64,000 bases of DNA, from NCBI GenBank assembly GCA_025526915.1, contig JAHLKH010000038.1:1-64000 (forward strand), in the 5' to 3' direction. Position 1 is the first letter of the stretch. Each line of letters starts with the position of its first letter. The notes beneath the pieces are model-generated. The model was not told the origin of the DNA. It saw only the letters and a list, made by a program, of their open reading frames with translations, and did no database searches. Source of the stretch: Entophlyctis helioformis (taxonomy: Eukaryota; Chytridiomycota; Chytridiomycetes; Chytridiales; Chytriomycetaceae). Below, one piece after another: positions 33,607-45,514 of the stretch. Both the position numbers and the translations under genes were made by a program.

Positions 33607-34316
33607 TCACTCATTCATGGCAGTGTCATCTTCCAGACGCCGCACCTGTCCATGCATACAAGTCAGTCCTGGGCTCTCGTCCAGCTCGTGCAGCTCGACC
33701 AACAGATCCAGATGATCCAGCCTGTCCGGTCGTCTTACATAGAGGATGTTGTTGCAACTGGCACCGAGAGATCCGTCAAGAGTTGCAAGGCATACGTTAG
33801 TGCACTGCGCAGACGTGAAGATGCCGAGCAGCGTGCAACAGCTTCTTACCGGATGAGCACCTCGCCAAGAACACCTTGCGAGGCACCGTCAATGTACTCT
33901 TCTGTGTTGCCGAGCTGTGGGTTGGCGGAGACGGAGGTGTCAGTTTGGCGAGCTCATGCCGCTTGACAGACAGACAGGACCGACAGACAGCGAGAGGCAG
34001 AAAGAGTGAGGCGAGATGCAAGAAGGCTGCGAACCGACCTGCAGGTTCATGTACGAGTCGACAGCAAGCAGGTATCCCTTGTACTCCATGCCCCACTTGA
34101 GCTTGACCATGACTGGCTTGCCGGTGAGCTCGTTTAGGAACGGCTTGGGGTTGACGGGCACAAACTGGACGGGCAGGAGCCAGGGCAGGCTGGTGTCAGT
34201 GCAGCTGCCGCCGAGCGTCGATGGCAAGCGGCTGTGGGTGCGGTGCAGCAACAGGACAGCCGGCCGCACCGACGAGCTCCAGCAAGCAGCTCGGTGTGGC
34301 AGCAACGCACCGACAT
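33607..34316 (-). CDS. SNRPF: Small nuclear ribonucleoprotein F (SmF)
   Basis: Core Sm-ring protein of spliceosomal snRNPs. Five exons on the minus strand (34311-34316, 34039-34164, 33850-33914, 33739-33757, 33607-33645) join in frame to 84 residues, against 86 in human SmF. The product reads [38 protein letters not shown] (Sm1), then [15 protein letters not shown] (Sm2 with the IRCNN box) and a short acidic tail. Exon 1 codes only Met-Ser (6 nt) and exon 4 only 19 nt, which is unusually fragmented for so small a protein. The start is supported because MS directly precedes the conserved N-terminus, as in other SmF proteins. Confidence 0.95.
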
Positions 34317-34551
34317 GAAGATCAGATCAGAGCGTGCTGGCAAGGAAAGCACGGTTGGCCGAGTGAACAACATTGGTGTGGCCGAGGACTTGCTCATTGC
34401 AGGTGCGCAATCTGAACCTGAAGGGCCCTCAAGACTGGCCGGCCATTCCTGACTGCAGCGTCTGCGCAGCGCATCAGAACAGGTTGGCATCGCGAGCCTG
34501 CTTCATTCCACGGCATATAGCCAACGCATCCAAGACAGATCTGGCCCAAGG

Positions 34552-36889
34552 TCAAGCAGTCTTTGACATTTCAGACATCTGGATATCATACGATCGTGGC
34601 GAGGCAACACGGGGAGACCCGCCATGGGCCGCAGGTTTCTTCTTGGCATACTTTTCCGTAATGAGGTTGCGCGACTTTGGGTTCCATCGGTCGGGCACAA
34701 GCAGCGGATAGGCAACAAACTCGGTGCCAAAGGTGAACACGAGGCGGACGGATGCGGCTGCAACAACAGCCGCCACCAGCAGGTAGAAAAAGGTCGCAAA
34801 GTACGTGTTGGCCATGAGCATGGCGTACAGCGCGATCAGGCCTGCAAACACAAAGCCGAGGAGGATGGACACGGCGCGTGTGGTCAACTGCGGCTTGGCA
34901 AACGGCGACGAGCGTGTCGGGCTGACCTGGTAGCGTCCCAAAAACAGATCCAGCGAGTCCTATATTCCACGATATGGGCCGTCAGTCCGCCCTGCGCCAT
35001 CCAAGCAATGACCTGCAACGAGTGAGACCGTCAGACAGCAGTGCGGGGCTCACCTGGCGGAACCCGTCCAAAAAGTTGTTCTTGACGTACCGCACGACCG
35101 AGTTGGAAAAGTCCTGCAACACGCCCGCCTTGCTCCGCTTGCCAGTGCGCGTAAAGTCCGTCTTGAGCGCACCCGTGCCAGAGTACTGCTTGCTGATCTC
35201 GTCGGCGTTGTCTGCCCATGCGTTCTTGAACACAAACTCAAACTCGTCGTTCGAGGCAAAGTCCTCCTTGTCAGAGAGCACGCCAAGATCGCGCAACTGG
35301 ATGTTGAGGATGCGTCTTGCAAACACGCTCTGCACAACATTGGTGCGGTCGAGGCAGTCCATGCAGTTGGTGCGCACAACAGACCGCTGCGTCTTGAGCA
35401 GAGCGTTCTGCGGGTTGAGCGCACAGTAGCCCTGCGTGGCGAGCTCCATCTCCACAGAGTCGAGCAAAAGGGAAATGCGGTCCCAGCGCATCTTGCGGCA
35501 TTCTTCGTGGAAATCAAAGTGGATGTAGCGCACTCGCTTGTCGTTCAGCTCCTCGATCTGCTGGGCAAACTCGATCCCGAGCGGCCCTTCATAGCCGTGC
35601 TTGTTGATCAGGTTCACGACAATCTGGTTGCCGTAGTGCTTAATCTGATCCAGAAAGTGATTTCTGAATGCAGTGCCCTGTCGTTCCGTGAGTGCGCGGC
35701 ATGTCAGACACAAAGCAGGCCGTCAACGGCAATTCTGGCATGGCATGGCATCACATGGCATCAAAGTACCTTGGACGGCCTGTCCTCAATAACCATCTTG
35801 GGCTGGTACTTGACATTGACAACCTGGCGCCAGAACAACGGCATGGAGCCGCGTGTCTGGAGGTACGAGGATCGCAGCCCAGAGTCGCCAATCTCGACAA
35901 TCTGCTCCGTCTCGACAAAGTTGGACACATTGCCCAGCTCGTCCACTCCACGAGAGTGGTAGCGCACGCCTGCACGGAACTGGCTGCGACGCGTGAGGAT
36001 CGAAAAGGTGAGCGGGATACCGCGAATGGACGTGCTGATGATGGTCGAGACTGCAGAGTAGATGGCAGTGTGTATGTCAGATTCGGCATGCAATCAGAGG
36101 CCAAAGCGTTCAACGTACATCCGTAAACGACTGGGAGAATGAACCGGCTCAGCTGGACGTGCACGGTATGCCAGAACACGAGCCGCGTGCCAGGTCAGCT
36201 CAGCTCAACTCAGCTCCAAGCAGCACATCCGCCTGATCACGAGGGACGAGCGGCCGCTTACATTGTTGCGCAGTGGGTCCTTCTGTGTGAGCTCAATAAG
36301 CGGTGTGACAAGAGCCTTGTTCCAGAAGAATCGCTCGTCTGCCCTCTGCCAGATTGGCAGCGCTGCCTGACTGCCCAGCAGAGCCTGGCGCTGTAACGAG
36401 TGCGTCAAGTCATAAGTGTACGAAAAGTAGAAAGCGCAGGACGACAGCAGATCGTTGATCATCGAGATGTAGATGGCATCGTCCTGGATCTGGCGCTCGG
36501 TCATGGAGAGATCAGACTCTTGCGCACGGGCAGGATTCTGTGGGCTGTGATGCGGTAGATGTCCTTGCCACCGATACTGCCGACGCGCTGGCGGTCAGAG
36601 ATGACAATGACATGGTCGCCAGCGTTGAGGCGGATGATGCCAATGATGCCGTGTGTTCCGACGACTTCCTCCTGGCCGAGCGTTGGTGACGGGGGTGCTG
36701 GCGACAGGATGCATAGGTCAGATCTACATGCGATGTGTCGGCAGGTAGGTGCGTTGCAGGTGCCGTACCGTTCAGGACAACAGCGCCGTCTGATCTGCGG
36801 ATGACGAGGCTCTCTCGAGGAATGGCCGGGTCGAGAAACGCAGGCTCGAACGTGTAGGTCTCGGGCGAGATGTACCTAAAGGCGTCCAT
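34552..36889 (-). CDS. SAC1: Phosphoinositide phosphatase SAC1 (ER/Golgi membrane)
   Basis: Dephosphorylates PI4P in the endoplasmic reticulum and Golgi. The N-terminus MDAFRYISPETYTFEPAF leads into a SAC domain containing GIIGIIRLNAGDHVIVISD, YFSYTYDLTHSLQRQALL, FRAGVRYHSRGVDELGNVSN, VETEQIVEIG and the CX5R catalytic site RTNCMDCLDRTNVVQSVFAR. Two membrane segments follow near the C-terminus (AVSILLGFVFAGLIALYAML and FATFFYLLVAAVVAAASVRL), which separates SAC1 from FIG4. The tail after the second segment is longer than usual and Ser/Lys-rich. Several short introns interrupt it. The gene is divergent from the SNAPC1-like gene, with 38 bp between start codons. Confidence 0.95.
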
Positions 36890-36927
36890 GGCAGTCAGCG
36901 TCAGTCCATGGCAGTCCGTGTTATGCC

Positions 36928-39251
36928 ATGCCATGCCCTGCCATGCCATCACATGGCCAGGACGAGAGCGCCAGCCAGCCTCACAGATTCAGGCTCTGGT
37001 ACGCAACCGGCGACGATGAGGCTTGGGCCATGGCGGTCGGCGAGCGTTGCGAGAATGGGATCACGGCCTTGGGGATGGACACGCGGCCAAAGGCGGCAGA
37101 AGTGGATGCAGACGCAGGGGAAGGTGCAGGTGCAGGCGAGGGCAGCGTGTCGGCAGCGAGCCGCACTGCGATGTACTGGTTGGGGGCTGGCGACGACAGT
37201 CTGGACGGTCTGGCAGCCTTGGGCGGCGCTTTCAGGGTTGGCTCTGTGTTGGAAATGTCGGCGAATGATCGAAACCGCGACAACGAGCAACTGGAGGCCG
37301 ACCTGGAGCCGCAGAGTGTGGAGGAAGGGCCGGAACAGCCGGAAGAGCAGCAACAGCGGGAACAGCGGGAACAGCAGGAGCAACAACAGCAGTCCTTTCT
37401 CAGACGAGGCACGTACAAACGGCCGTACAGAAACCCGTATGACGAACCCGTCGTGCGCATCGGCATGTCTGGTCTCAGGCTGTCGGCGATCCGCGGCGAT
37501 GTGCGCTCGCTGCTGAATCAGTTCTTCAGGGTGCGTGCACCTGCGCTCGTGCATGACTGGCTGGATGACTGGATGGATGACTGGCTAGCTGGATGGATGA
37601 CTGCCTTGCTGACGCTGGCATCTGCAACAGCGCAACTCGACCAGTCTGCAGCACTTTCGCGAGGACTGGATCTCGCTTGGCTTCTCGCGCATCCACACGA
37701 TTGTCAAGAACCCTGCGTCCAAGGAGCGCGACAACGTTCTGACAGCCTTCTACTCGGCCGTTTTGGGTGCGTGGCTCGTCGCTCTGGTAGCCTCGACGAT
37801 GGACTGATTGCTCATCTGCTCATTCGGTGGCAACCATGCGCGCTTGTATTGATGCTTGGACATAGGATTCTTGAGCGATACCAACACGCCGTTTGTCAAG
37901 ATAGGCATCGCGTTTGCCTTGTATGCCATGTACTTTTCGCAGCCTTGCACGGATCGCCGCATTGTCATCCGTCTGCATCCGAGTAAGCGCACGATGCCGA
38001 TCGGTCCTTGTGCACGCATGCCGCTGATCAATGCGTCACATCAACAGCACAAATGGAACACATCCTCGGCATTCACCGAACATGCACTAGCATGGGTGCC
38101 AGAGACGGCGTCGCAGTCCTCAACGAGCTGTTCAATCACGATGCATTCGCAATCTGTATAGGCGGCATTCCTATGCCTCAGAATCTGGAAAGGCTCCGCT
38201 CGCAATCCAAGTATCCCGAGAAAAGCCAGGCACCGGCCATGGCGTTCAAGACTCCAGATGTATTCACCCTCGGCAAGATCATCCAAGACGTGTTCACCAT
38301 GATGCCTGTATGCAGATTTGGCCGCTGGCACCCCGCTTGCCCAAAGGCGCGGATGGTCACTGACCTGTGCTGCTGAAATAACGCGGTGGGCAGGGCGTGA
38401 CTGTTGACAACCACGAGACGCACCTCGACCGTCTGTTGCACGAGTACTCGCGCGTCAAAGCATCGCTGGACCCGGCTGTGCTCGCCTCGGTCCTCAATCA
38501 ACCCCTGGACCTGACAGCCTCGCCACGACAAACAGGATCTGTCACACTGCCACAGGACGTCGATGTGAACATGACAAAAAAGCTGCGGCAGAAGGTGGAC
38601 ATCCTGCAACAGGCAAAACGACAGCGACTGACGCTTCTGGCTGGCATTGAGACGGCCACGTCAATGATCGATAGCCTGATTGCAAACAGTCAGGACGACG
38701 CCGTGTCTGAACTGCATCCATCGGCGTCAGAGACATCATCCAGCAGGCTGGCGAATGTAGCACTGCCATCCTCCTCGCCTCTGTTAGCATCGCCAGCACT
38801 GCCTTCATCCGCATTCTCGCCACCATCTGCCCAGTCCACTGCACCGTTAGCCTCGTCGGCATCGTTGTCGCGCAAGCGTGCGGCCGAATCCGAACCCATG
38901 CAGTCGATTGCATCCATATCGACAGGCAACATGCCGTCCGTCAGCGATATCCTCTCTCAGCTCGCAAAGCAGCCGTTCCTCATGGCGCAGATGCAATCGC
39001 CCAATACCGCCGCTACTCCACAGGACACTGCCGCCGCACTCGCCAATGACGATGTGCTTGACAACAGCCTCTACTTTGACGACGACGGCGGCGACGACCA
39101 TGATGACGGCAACGACGGCATGGGCGATGACTACCACTATGCCGAGGACGACGAGGATGCAGATGACACGTACGGTTTCCAGCGGCACGATGACGACGAG
39201 GATGATGGAGCACAAGGATTCTATGACGATGACGGTGGGGATCTCTTTTAA
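36928..39251 (+). CDS. SNAPC1-like protein (snRNA-activating complex subunit), tentative
   Basis: The N-terminal exon is low-complexity (Gly/Ala/Glu, then a Glu/Gln-rich run near 37320-37395) and is followed by a basic RRGTYKRPYRNPYDEP segment. Further exons give LRLSAIRGDVRSLLNQFF, FREDWISLGFSRIHTIV, AFYSAVLGFL and PFVKIGIAFALYAMYFSQP. This resembles the SNAPC1 order of an FxxxW(R/xx)F box, then PFxxRVGALYLLYGLY. The C-terminal exon (about 38391-39251) holds a coiled-coil-like KKLRQKVDILQQAKRQRLTL and a very acidic Asp-rich tail. SNAPC1 acts in snRNA promoter recognition. The start ATG is uncertain because the region upstream is a CCATG repeat. The family call is moderate. Confidence 0.55.
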
Positions 39252-39285
39252 TGAATAGCGGCCATGCATCCTGTTGGTTCACCGA

Positions 39286-40042
39286 CTAGTTTCGCGTCTG
39301 GGATTTCCTGGCGGGCGATGCGAGTGGGGGCGTGGGTGATGACGGAGTGTTTGGTGTGCGAGGCGAGACTGGCCTAGATCTGTGCAGATGTTGAGGCGAC
39401 GGTGCATTCATCATAGGCGGCGTGGATGGTGTGGCAGAGGAAAGCGATCTGCGAGACATGCGGCCATGCTGCTGTTGCAAGGCTTCTTGGAACTTGGAGA
39501 CTCGTTTCTGCAGGCCTTTGACTGTATCGAGCAGCCTTGCTGTCTCTTGCTTTGCCTCGTGTTGTCGCTGTTTGCGATGGGCGATGGGCGATGGGCGATG
39601 GGCGATCCACGATTCCCCATTGCGATATCCACGCGCACGATGAACATGGCAGCCAAGAGCATGTGTGAGCATGTGTGAGCATGCGGATTGCACACACATG
39701 GGTAGCATGCGCAAGTACCTCTCGAATGGCCTCCAGCGATGACATGATCTGTGAAGCCTTTTGCGTGCGTGCGGCCAGACCAGCAGCAACCCCTGCAGTT
39801 GACGCTGCCGATGCCGCCGATGCCGATGACGTTGCAGCGGGCGACGGTAACGGGGGTGGCGGTGGCGGTGGTGCCGATGAGCGGTAGTCCAGCTGCTGCT
39901 CGTAATCCGTCTGCATGCGCCGTGCACGTATCGACTGCAAGATGTATCCGGGGATGTAGCTCGCTCGCCTGGCCGCCACCGGCTGCATCGCTGCGCCACC
40001 AACCGCATTCGCAACCATCGACGCTGCTGCTCCTTTAATCAT
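39286..40042 (-). CDS. Proline-rich, coiled-coil protein of unknown function
   Basis: The N-terminal exon reads MIKGAAASMVANAVGGAAMQ, then IPGYILQSIRARRMQTDYEQ, a run of eight prolines and a Ser/Ala-rich stretch ending IMSSLEAIRE. After an intron containing a 7-bp tandem repeat, the second exon gives a coiled coil (QETARLLDTVKGLQKRVSKF) and a Ser/Pro/Thr-rich tail ending SPARKSQTRN. No domain is recognised. The pattern (a hydrophobic start, Pro-rich linker, coiled coil, SP-rich tail) may indicate a scaffold or a kinase substrate, but this is only inference. The ATG at 40042 is the first in frame. Confidence 0.55.
39574..39606. repeat. GCGATGG heptanucleotide tandem repeat (about 4.7 copies)
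   Basis: Perfect head-to-tail copies of a 7-bp unit within the intron of the proline-rich gene. A GCATGTGTGA dimer lies 50 bp away. No function is evident. Confidence 0.8.
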
Positions 40043-40091
40043 GCTGTTGTCCAGTAGTAGGCAAACCCCTCAGTTCATTGATCACAAAACG

Positions 40092-40802
40092 TCAAACAAG
40101 CTCGGGGGCAAGTGTGGCTGGTCCGCCCTTGTACACAGACCCGATCCACCCCTGGCCGGTGGCATCGCAGTACTTGCCCGGCCCATTCATGCCATTCTCG
40201 TGCCACTCGCCAATAAACTGCGATCCGTCGGGCCACTTGTATGTCCCCGGCCCACAGTACTGGTTGTCTTTCCACATGCCCTCGTAGAAGGCGCCTGATG
40301 CAAACTCGAGCCGTCCTGCCAGCCCAGCGTGTGTCAGCTGCGCTCACCAAAGCAATGAGGCAGAATGGGCAACGAGAAGGGACCTGCCTTTGCCATTCAT
40401 CCGGTCTTGGTCCCACGACCCTGTGTACATGCTGCGAGTAACGCCGCACGTGTATTTGCCCATGCCCGACCGTACATTGATGCCGCCTTCCATCTCCTTG
40501 TACTCGCCCTCTGCAGGCAGCCCATAAGTCGTCCGTTCAGAGGACCCGGCGCAGGATCGTGGGCTTACCATAGCGCGACCCGTCTCTGAAAATGAAGGTG
40601 CCCGTCTTGGATTGGTTGAGGACAGTGCCTGCTAGCAGGGGGCAAGAAGCATCAGGGCGGCAGCCATGCAAAACAAGACGCGCATAGTCGCACAGCAAGA
40701 CGGACCAGCAGAGTCGGGGCGTGCAGCCTTGGCCCCCTTGTCGCCCTTGTCGCCCTTGTCAAGCTTGTCGCGCGTTATGGGTCTCTTGTCCGCCTTGCTC
40801 AT
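40092..40802 (-). CDS. MORN-repeat protein, MORN2-like
   Basis: The exons read MSKADKRPITRDKLDKGDKG at the start, then GTVLNQSKTGTFIFRDGSRY, EGEYKEMEGGINVRSGMGKY, MYTGSWDQDRMNGKG, EGMWKDNQYCGPGTYKWPDG and FIGEWHENGMNGPGKYCD. These are consecutive MORN repeats (Y.G.(W/F)......G.G...), about five in all. MORN2-type proteins are small and enriched in flagellated cells; MORN repeats bind phosphoinositides or act as axonemal scaffolds. The ATG at 40802 gives a short lysine-rich N-terminus. The gene lies in a minus-strand series and is separated from the nearest downstream gene by 49 bp. The exact MORN subfamily is uncertain. Confidence 0.83.
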
Positions 40803-41223
40803 CGCGTTCTGAGAAACAACAGCAAGAACCTTCTTGGCAGGCTGCGCACTTTATGGCATCTGAGAGACAGGCACTGATTGGCTGGATGCCGACATTGACA
40901 ATGTGCTGCTGATCATCTCATGCGATGTTGTGCGCTTGCTGACACTGCCAATACTTGCTGATGGATGGCCCCAACATGCAATGCCAGACCCAGATCCAGC
41001 CATGTCCATCGTTGTTCCAAGAGGGATCCATCCAATCGGCCCAACGAGCCACGACACAGCCCGGGTAGATGTGGTTGCATTTGTGGATGTGCGCTGTCCA
41101 TGCAGGCCGCAGACTCTTTCGGCTGGCATGGCCCGCTGCCTAAAGAGGGATGGAGAGAGGAGGGTTTCATTTCATGTCTTTCAACCTGGCGAGTGTGGAC
41201 AGACAAGCGACCACACATACGCA
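40803..41223. other. 421-bp intergenic stretch, no gene seen
   Basis: This lies between the MORN gene start and the V-ATPase C stop codon, both on the minus strand. It should hold the 3' untranslated region of one and the promoter of the other. A 92-codon minus-strand frame (40851-41129) shows no domain or coding-like composition, and I do not call it a gene. Confidence 0.6.
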
Positions 41224-43256
41224 TCAAGCAATCGTGTTGATGGCGAAGATGACAACAGGACAGTAGTCCTTTTCGCCCAAGAGTACTTGCAACGTCTCGT
41301 CAATGCCTTCGTCGGCAGCATCGGTGCTGTTCTGCGAGCCGTCAATGTACGCGAAATGCTTGTTGAATGTGTCTCGGACGCGCTTCTCGTGCTTTGGCTT
41401 GGCCTGTGATGCACACCCGATCAGTGCAGCTGGTCAGCCAGCCTGCAAGCAGTCTCAGGATCGGACAGTCGAGAGCCGCACGACGTACAATGATGGTCAT
41501 GGGCTGGAAGTTGGGAGGCAGACCGTAGCGCAGGATCGACTCGACAAACGTCCGCAAGGCCTTGATGTGCATCCAGCAGGAGAACAGCTCGCCGAAATTG
41601 GTTTTCGACAGACGCATCAGCGTCGCCTGAACAGAAAGCCACGTGTCAATCGTCTGGCCATGCCACATGGCTAATCCTGCCTGCGGTGCTGGCAGACTCA
41701 CCCACTGCTCGCGCTCGCTGGCAGTGAGATCTGTCAACTGCTTCTTCTCGCTGGACAGTCGCTCGGGATCCCACGTAAAGTCGCGGACAATGAACCTGTA
41801 CATCACGCGTTCGTGTCAGTGGACAGCTCACAAGCGTTGGCAGGCGGCATGCAGCACTCACTTCTTCTCGCGAGCTTTGTTGCCAAACTCTTCGAGGACG
41901 CGCTGGAAGAGCGTGACAGTAAACAGAGCGTACTCGTCGTCCTCGGCAATCTTTCTGCAATTGTGTATACGGCCACAAGCAGCTCGTCAGCACTCTACAC
42001 GGCCGACGCATGCAGCGTTGATGCAGGCAGACATACTGGGTTGATCGCGGCACGACCATCTGGGTGAGCGTCTCGTACTGCTCAATCCAGTCCTTGGTCA
42101 GAGTCCTGCACCCCATGCATTCATGTCAGCCAAGCAGATCGGCCAGCAAGAAACATCGCTGACAAGAGCTGACTTTGGGACTGCGACAAGGGCGGTGGTC
42201 AGGTACTCCGAGTCCAGCACAAAATGCTCCTTCTTGACAATATCGTTGAGCGTGCGCACAGCAAGGTTTCCACTACATGACGCAGGCGTCGCACGTGTCA
42301 GCTCATGCCACCGCACGCGATCGACGCATCAAATGCTCGCAAGCCATGGAGCCGACTCACTTTGTCTTGCGCTGGATGCCCTGCAATGCCGCCTTGACCT
42401 GCGAGTACGCCTGCGTCTTGGTCTTCATGAGCGCGTCGATCGAGTTGACTTCCTGCGAGACCATGTCCGCCAGCTCCTTGAGCGTCTTGTCGACCCGGTA
42501 CTTCATGGCGTTCCACTGGAACGACTTGAGGTACGTCTCGATGCGCTCTGTCGGTCCAACACACCAGCCAGATCCAATGCTGTCAGCGCTCGTGTCGGCG
42601 ATGAGCGACTGGCAGATCCCCAAAGGGTGTCGCCACCACACTGGGCCGGGTGCGGCGCAAGACAGCCAAGACGTACTGTCGCCGACAATCAGGTTGGCTT
42701 TCCACTGGTCCATGTCGTTGTTGAGGAGGTTGCGCAGGCCATCGGCGACCTTGACGACAATGGCCTCAAAGGCCTGGTCGGTCTTGGCAAGCTCGTCCGA
42801 CAGCACCACAAGACTGTCGAGAGTGCCGACCTGCACGCACAGCAAGATACAGCAGCAGAGGCTATGGGTGAGTGACACTCGTAGAGTCCAGCAGCCCTCC
42901 TGCCTGCCCGCCCGCCCGCCTGCCCGCCTGCCCGCCTGCAGTGCTGCAAGAGCAACCGCCCACGGCCAGCAGGCGGCACCACCGCGGCAGCGAGCCTATG
43001 CCACAACAGACAATCGCGACGCAAGCAACGAGTGGCGGCTGGCATGCTTGGCGGGCGGCTTGGCGAGACGGCTGGGCGGGCGGCTGCCTGCAGTGGGCGG
43101 CAAACGCACCTTGAACTCGGGCAGCTGGAAGGGCAAGACCTCGGCATAGTCGTTGGCCTTGGAGGCTATCTTGTCCTTGAGCTTGGCGACCGTATCCTGC
43201 TTGGTCGGGTTGCCAGGCGCCGACAGAAACCACACAGACGGCAATCCAGACGCCAT
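41224..43256 (-). CDS. VMA5: V-type proton ATPase subunit C (VMA5)
   Basis: Peripheral-stalk subunit of the V1 sector that clamps V1 to V0 and is released on reversible disassembly. The minus-strand exons read [16 protein letters not shown] at the N-terminus (FWLISAPG-type start), [90 protein letters not shown] and [20 protein letters not shown]. The end is [17 protein letters not shown]. This is colinear with the roughly 380-residue family. The ATG at 43256 places the SAPG box where homologues have it; an in-frame ATG at 43295 would add 13 residues. Seven or more short introns are present. Confidence 0.95.
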
Positions 43257-43341
43257 GAGTTGGCTTATTTGAAGCCAACGTTGGCCACCTTTCATTCATG
43301 GCAACACGCACGGATCGTGGGACGCGATGCATGCGCCTGCG

Positions 43342-45510
43342 CTACGCATCTGGCCGGCTGCAGCAGAAGGCGAGGATCCACTTGACGTCAATCAGCGTGT
43401 ACTTGAGCGCCTTGGTCCACACCTCGTCCTGGTTGAACTGGAGCTTGATCGACGCATCGCCAATCTTGTCCTTGCTGATGCGGTACGGGAGTCGGAACCG
43501 ATTGTCCTGCTTTTCGGCAAAGTCGCCGAGCTGCTGGACGCAGCTGAGAAAGGCTGTGAGGCCATAGTCGAAGCGGCGGTTCCAGAAAAGCATGCCTGTA
43601 ATGTCGGACGAGCCGTAGAGCTCATAGACTGCCTTGTCGCCATCAATGCGCTCTATACGCGAGAACGATCCCATGGGCACAAGGCGATACCTGCCGCGGC
43701 AGACCAGTCAGTCAGTCAGTCAGTCAGCCAGTCAAGCGTCGTGTCTCTCGTCTCTCCCGATAGCCTTGCATTGCTTACTTTGTGAATGTAAAGCTCAGGT
43801 GGTGTGCAAGCGTGTCCAGCAGAAACACCGTCTGCCCCATCGCGGCATTGATCTCACTCCACTCGACCTGCACCATGCACCGCCGTTGGTCAGCATCGAC
43901 TGCAGCATCGACTGCAATCGCATTACAACGACGCCAAGACAAACAACAAAACACAAACTCAAACATACAGGGTGATTGGGAAGCCGACCGAGCCGCAGCC
44001 CATTGATGGTGCCAAACGGCCCGTCGTGCCACACACGGAACGCGTCATTGTACACGTTGGTCTTGCTCAGCACGTCTAGTTTCTTCGTCGCCTGGTCGTA
44101 CTTGAGGTTGATGCTCTCGAGCTGGTTCTGGTACGCAGACAGGTCGCGGTCCATGTCGTTGACGTCCTGCCAGTACCGCATCTCCATGTCCCGCGTAGCG
44201 CGGAGATCGGCTTCGGCCTCCAGGATATCGCGCTGCAGATCCTCTTGTTCGCGTTCGAGGTCGCGCAGGGTCGCCATGGCGTCTTCCTCGCGTTTGCGCA
44301 ACTGGCCCATCATCAAAACACGAGTCAGGCTGTAAGCGCGGCTTGCGTTGGTGCCAACACGTTTGCGCCACTCACTGCTTCAATATCGGCCGGTGTGAAG
44401 GACTTGCGGGTGTCGCTGTTGGCATATGCCACGCCATCGGCTCCAACGGTCGTCAGGCTGGAAAGGAACCCGGCATACGCGTCTCGGTCAACCCGTGCCT
44501 CTCCGAGCTGCTTCTCCAGCTTGGTGACCAGCTCATCGGCGCATTCCTGGCACAGCGGATGATCGGCATCGCCGACACTGGACACGATCTCAAACAGTCT
44601 GTTGGCGACTTTCAGACGGTGGCTGAGATTGCCTCTGTGGTCGTGGCTGCCGGCTGTTGTGAGTGCACCGTTGCTGGCACTGGACAGCGATGTGAGCGAG
44701 GCGGTTGGCTGCAGCCCGGCCGATCCAGAGGCTGCTGTTGTGGCATAGACACCGAGGGCCGCGCTGCTGATCGTCGCGGGGACGAGGCTGCTGATCCGGC
44801 AGTTTCGACCGATTGCGACACAGGCGCAGGTGCTGCTGTGGCTGTTGACGAAGGGTCCGGCATGGCAGGTCCAGGCTGCCGCGCAAGCACAACAAACGAA
44901 TCGTGAATGGCGTGAGCGTGTTGGGGAGGTTGCGGATGGTGGTGGCCGTGGTGGCCCATAGGAGATGTCGGAGTGGGCGGCGACATCGACAGCTGTGGAG
45001 CCGCAGGAGGGTCTAGCATCTGCTGTGAAGATCCTGCCGCAGGGACCGATCCGGGCGGTGAGGCCGACGTCGCTGCTGCGGTAGCTATCAGCCGAGATGG
45101 AAACGAAGGGCGACGCAACAAGCTTGTTCCAGACCCGCCGGCGGCATTCGAGCTGGATGGACGCAGTGGCGCTGGCGTTGCAGTTGAAGCGGCGGTCGAT
45201 CCAGCGGCAGCATGCACATGGGAGATGGCATGGCCGGCGTTGTGCATGGGGCTGCTGCTGAGTACAACGGCTGTTGAACGGCCAGTGTCGGCCGATGCAT
45301 ACGGCGACAAGGGTGCTGCACCATCAACATCACGGCATCCGTCAGTCTCTGGCACAGCGGCCGGCCACAGCAACGGCAGCGCATGCACAGACCTAACGCT
45401 TCACCCAGCGTTGCATGGTCGAGTAGCGAAGGGTCGAGCTTCACCGGCTGGCCGCAGCTCTGGCAGAAGAAGTGCGCCAGGAACACATCTGAGTGCCATC
45501 GCGACGACAT
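43342..45510 (-). CDS. ATG6: Beclin-1/ATG6 (autophagy, PI3-kinase complex subunit)
   Basis: Scaffold of the VPS34 class III PI3-kinase complexes in autophagy and endosome sorting. The N-terminus has the first CxxC box in [21 protein letters not shown] long Ser/Ala/Pro-rich region follows, then the second CxxC box in [19 protein letters not shown], a coiled coil ([20 protein letters not shown]) and the evolutionarily conserved domain: [60 protein letters not shown] and [20 protein letters not shown]. The protein ends shortly after, as Beclins do. The central disordered region is longer than in the human protein. The ATG at 45510 gives a start shortly before the first CxxC box. Confidence 0.95.
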
Positions 45511-45514
45511 CCTT

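Noticed and set aside
34315..34452. Small plus-strand frame starting at an ATG that overlaps the SmF start codon
   Set aside because: Only 45 codons, no domain, no splice continuation; the shared CATG is likely coincidence.
40851..41129. 92-codon minus-strand frame between MORN and V-ATPase C genes
   Set aside because: No homology-like pattern or coding-type composition; more likely an untranslated region or promoter.
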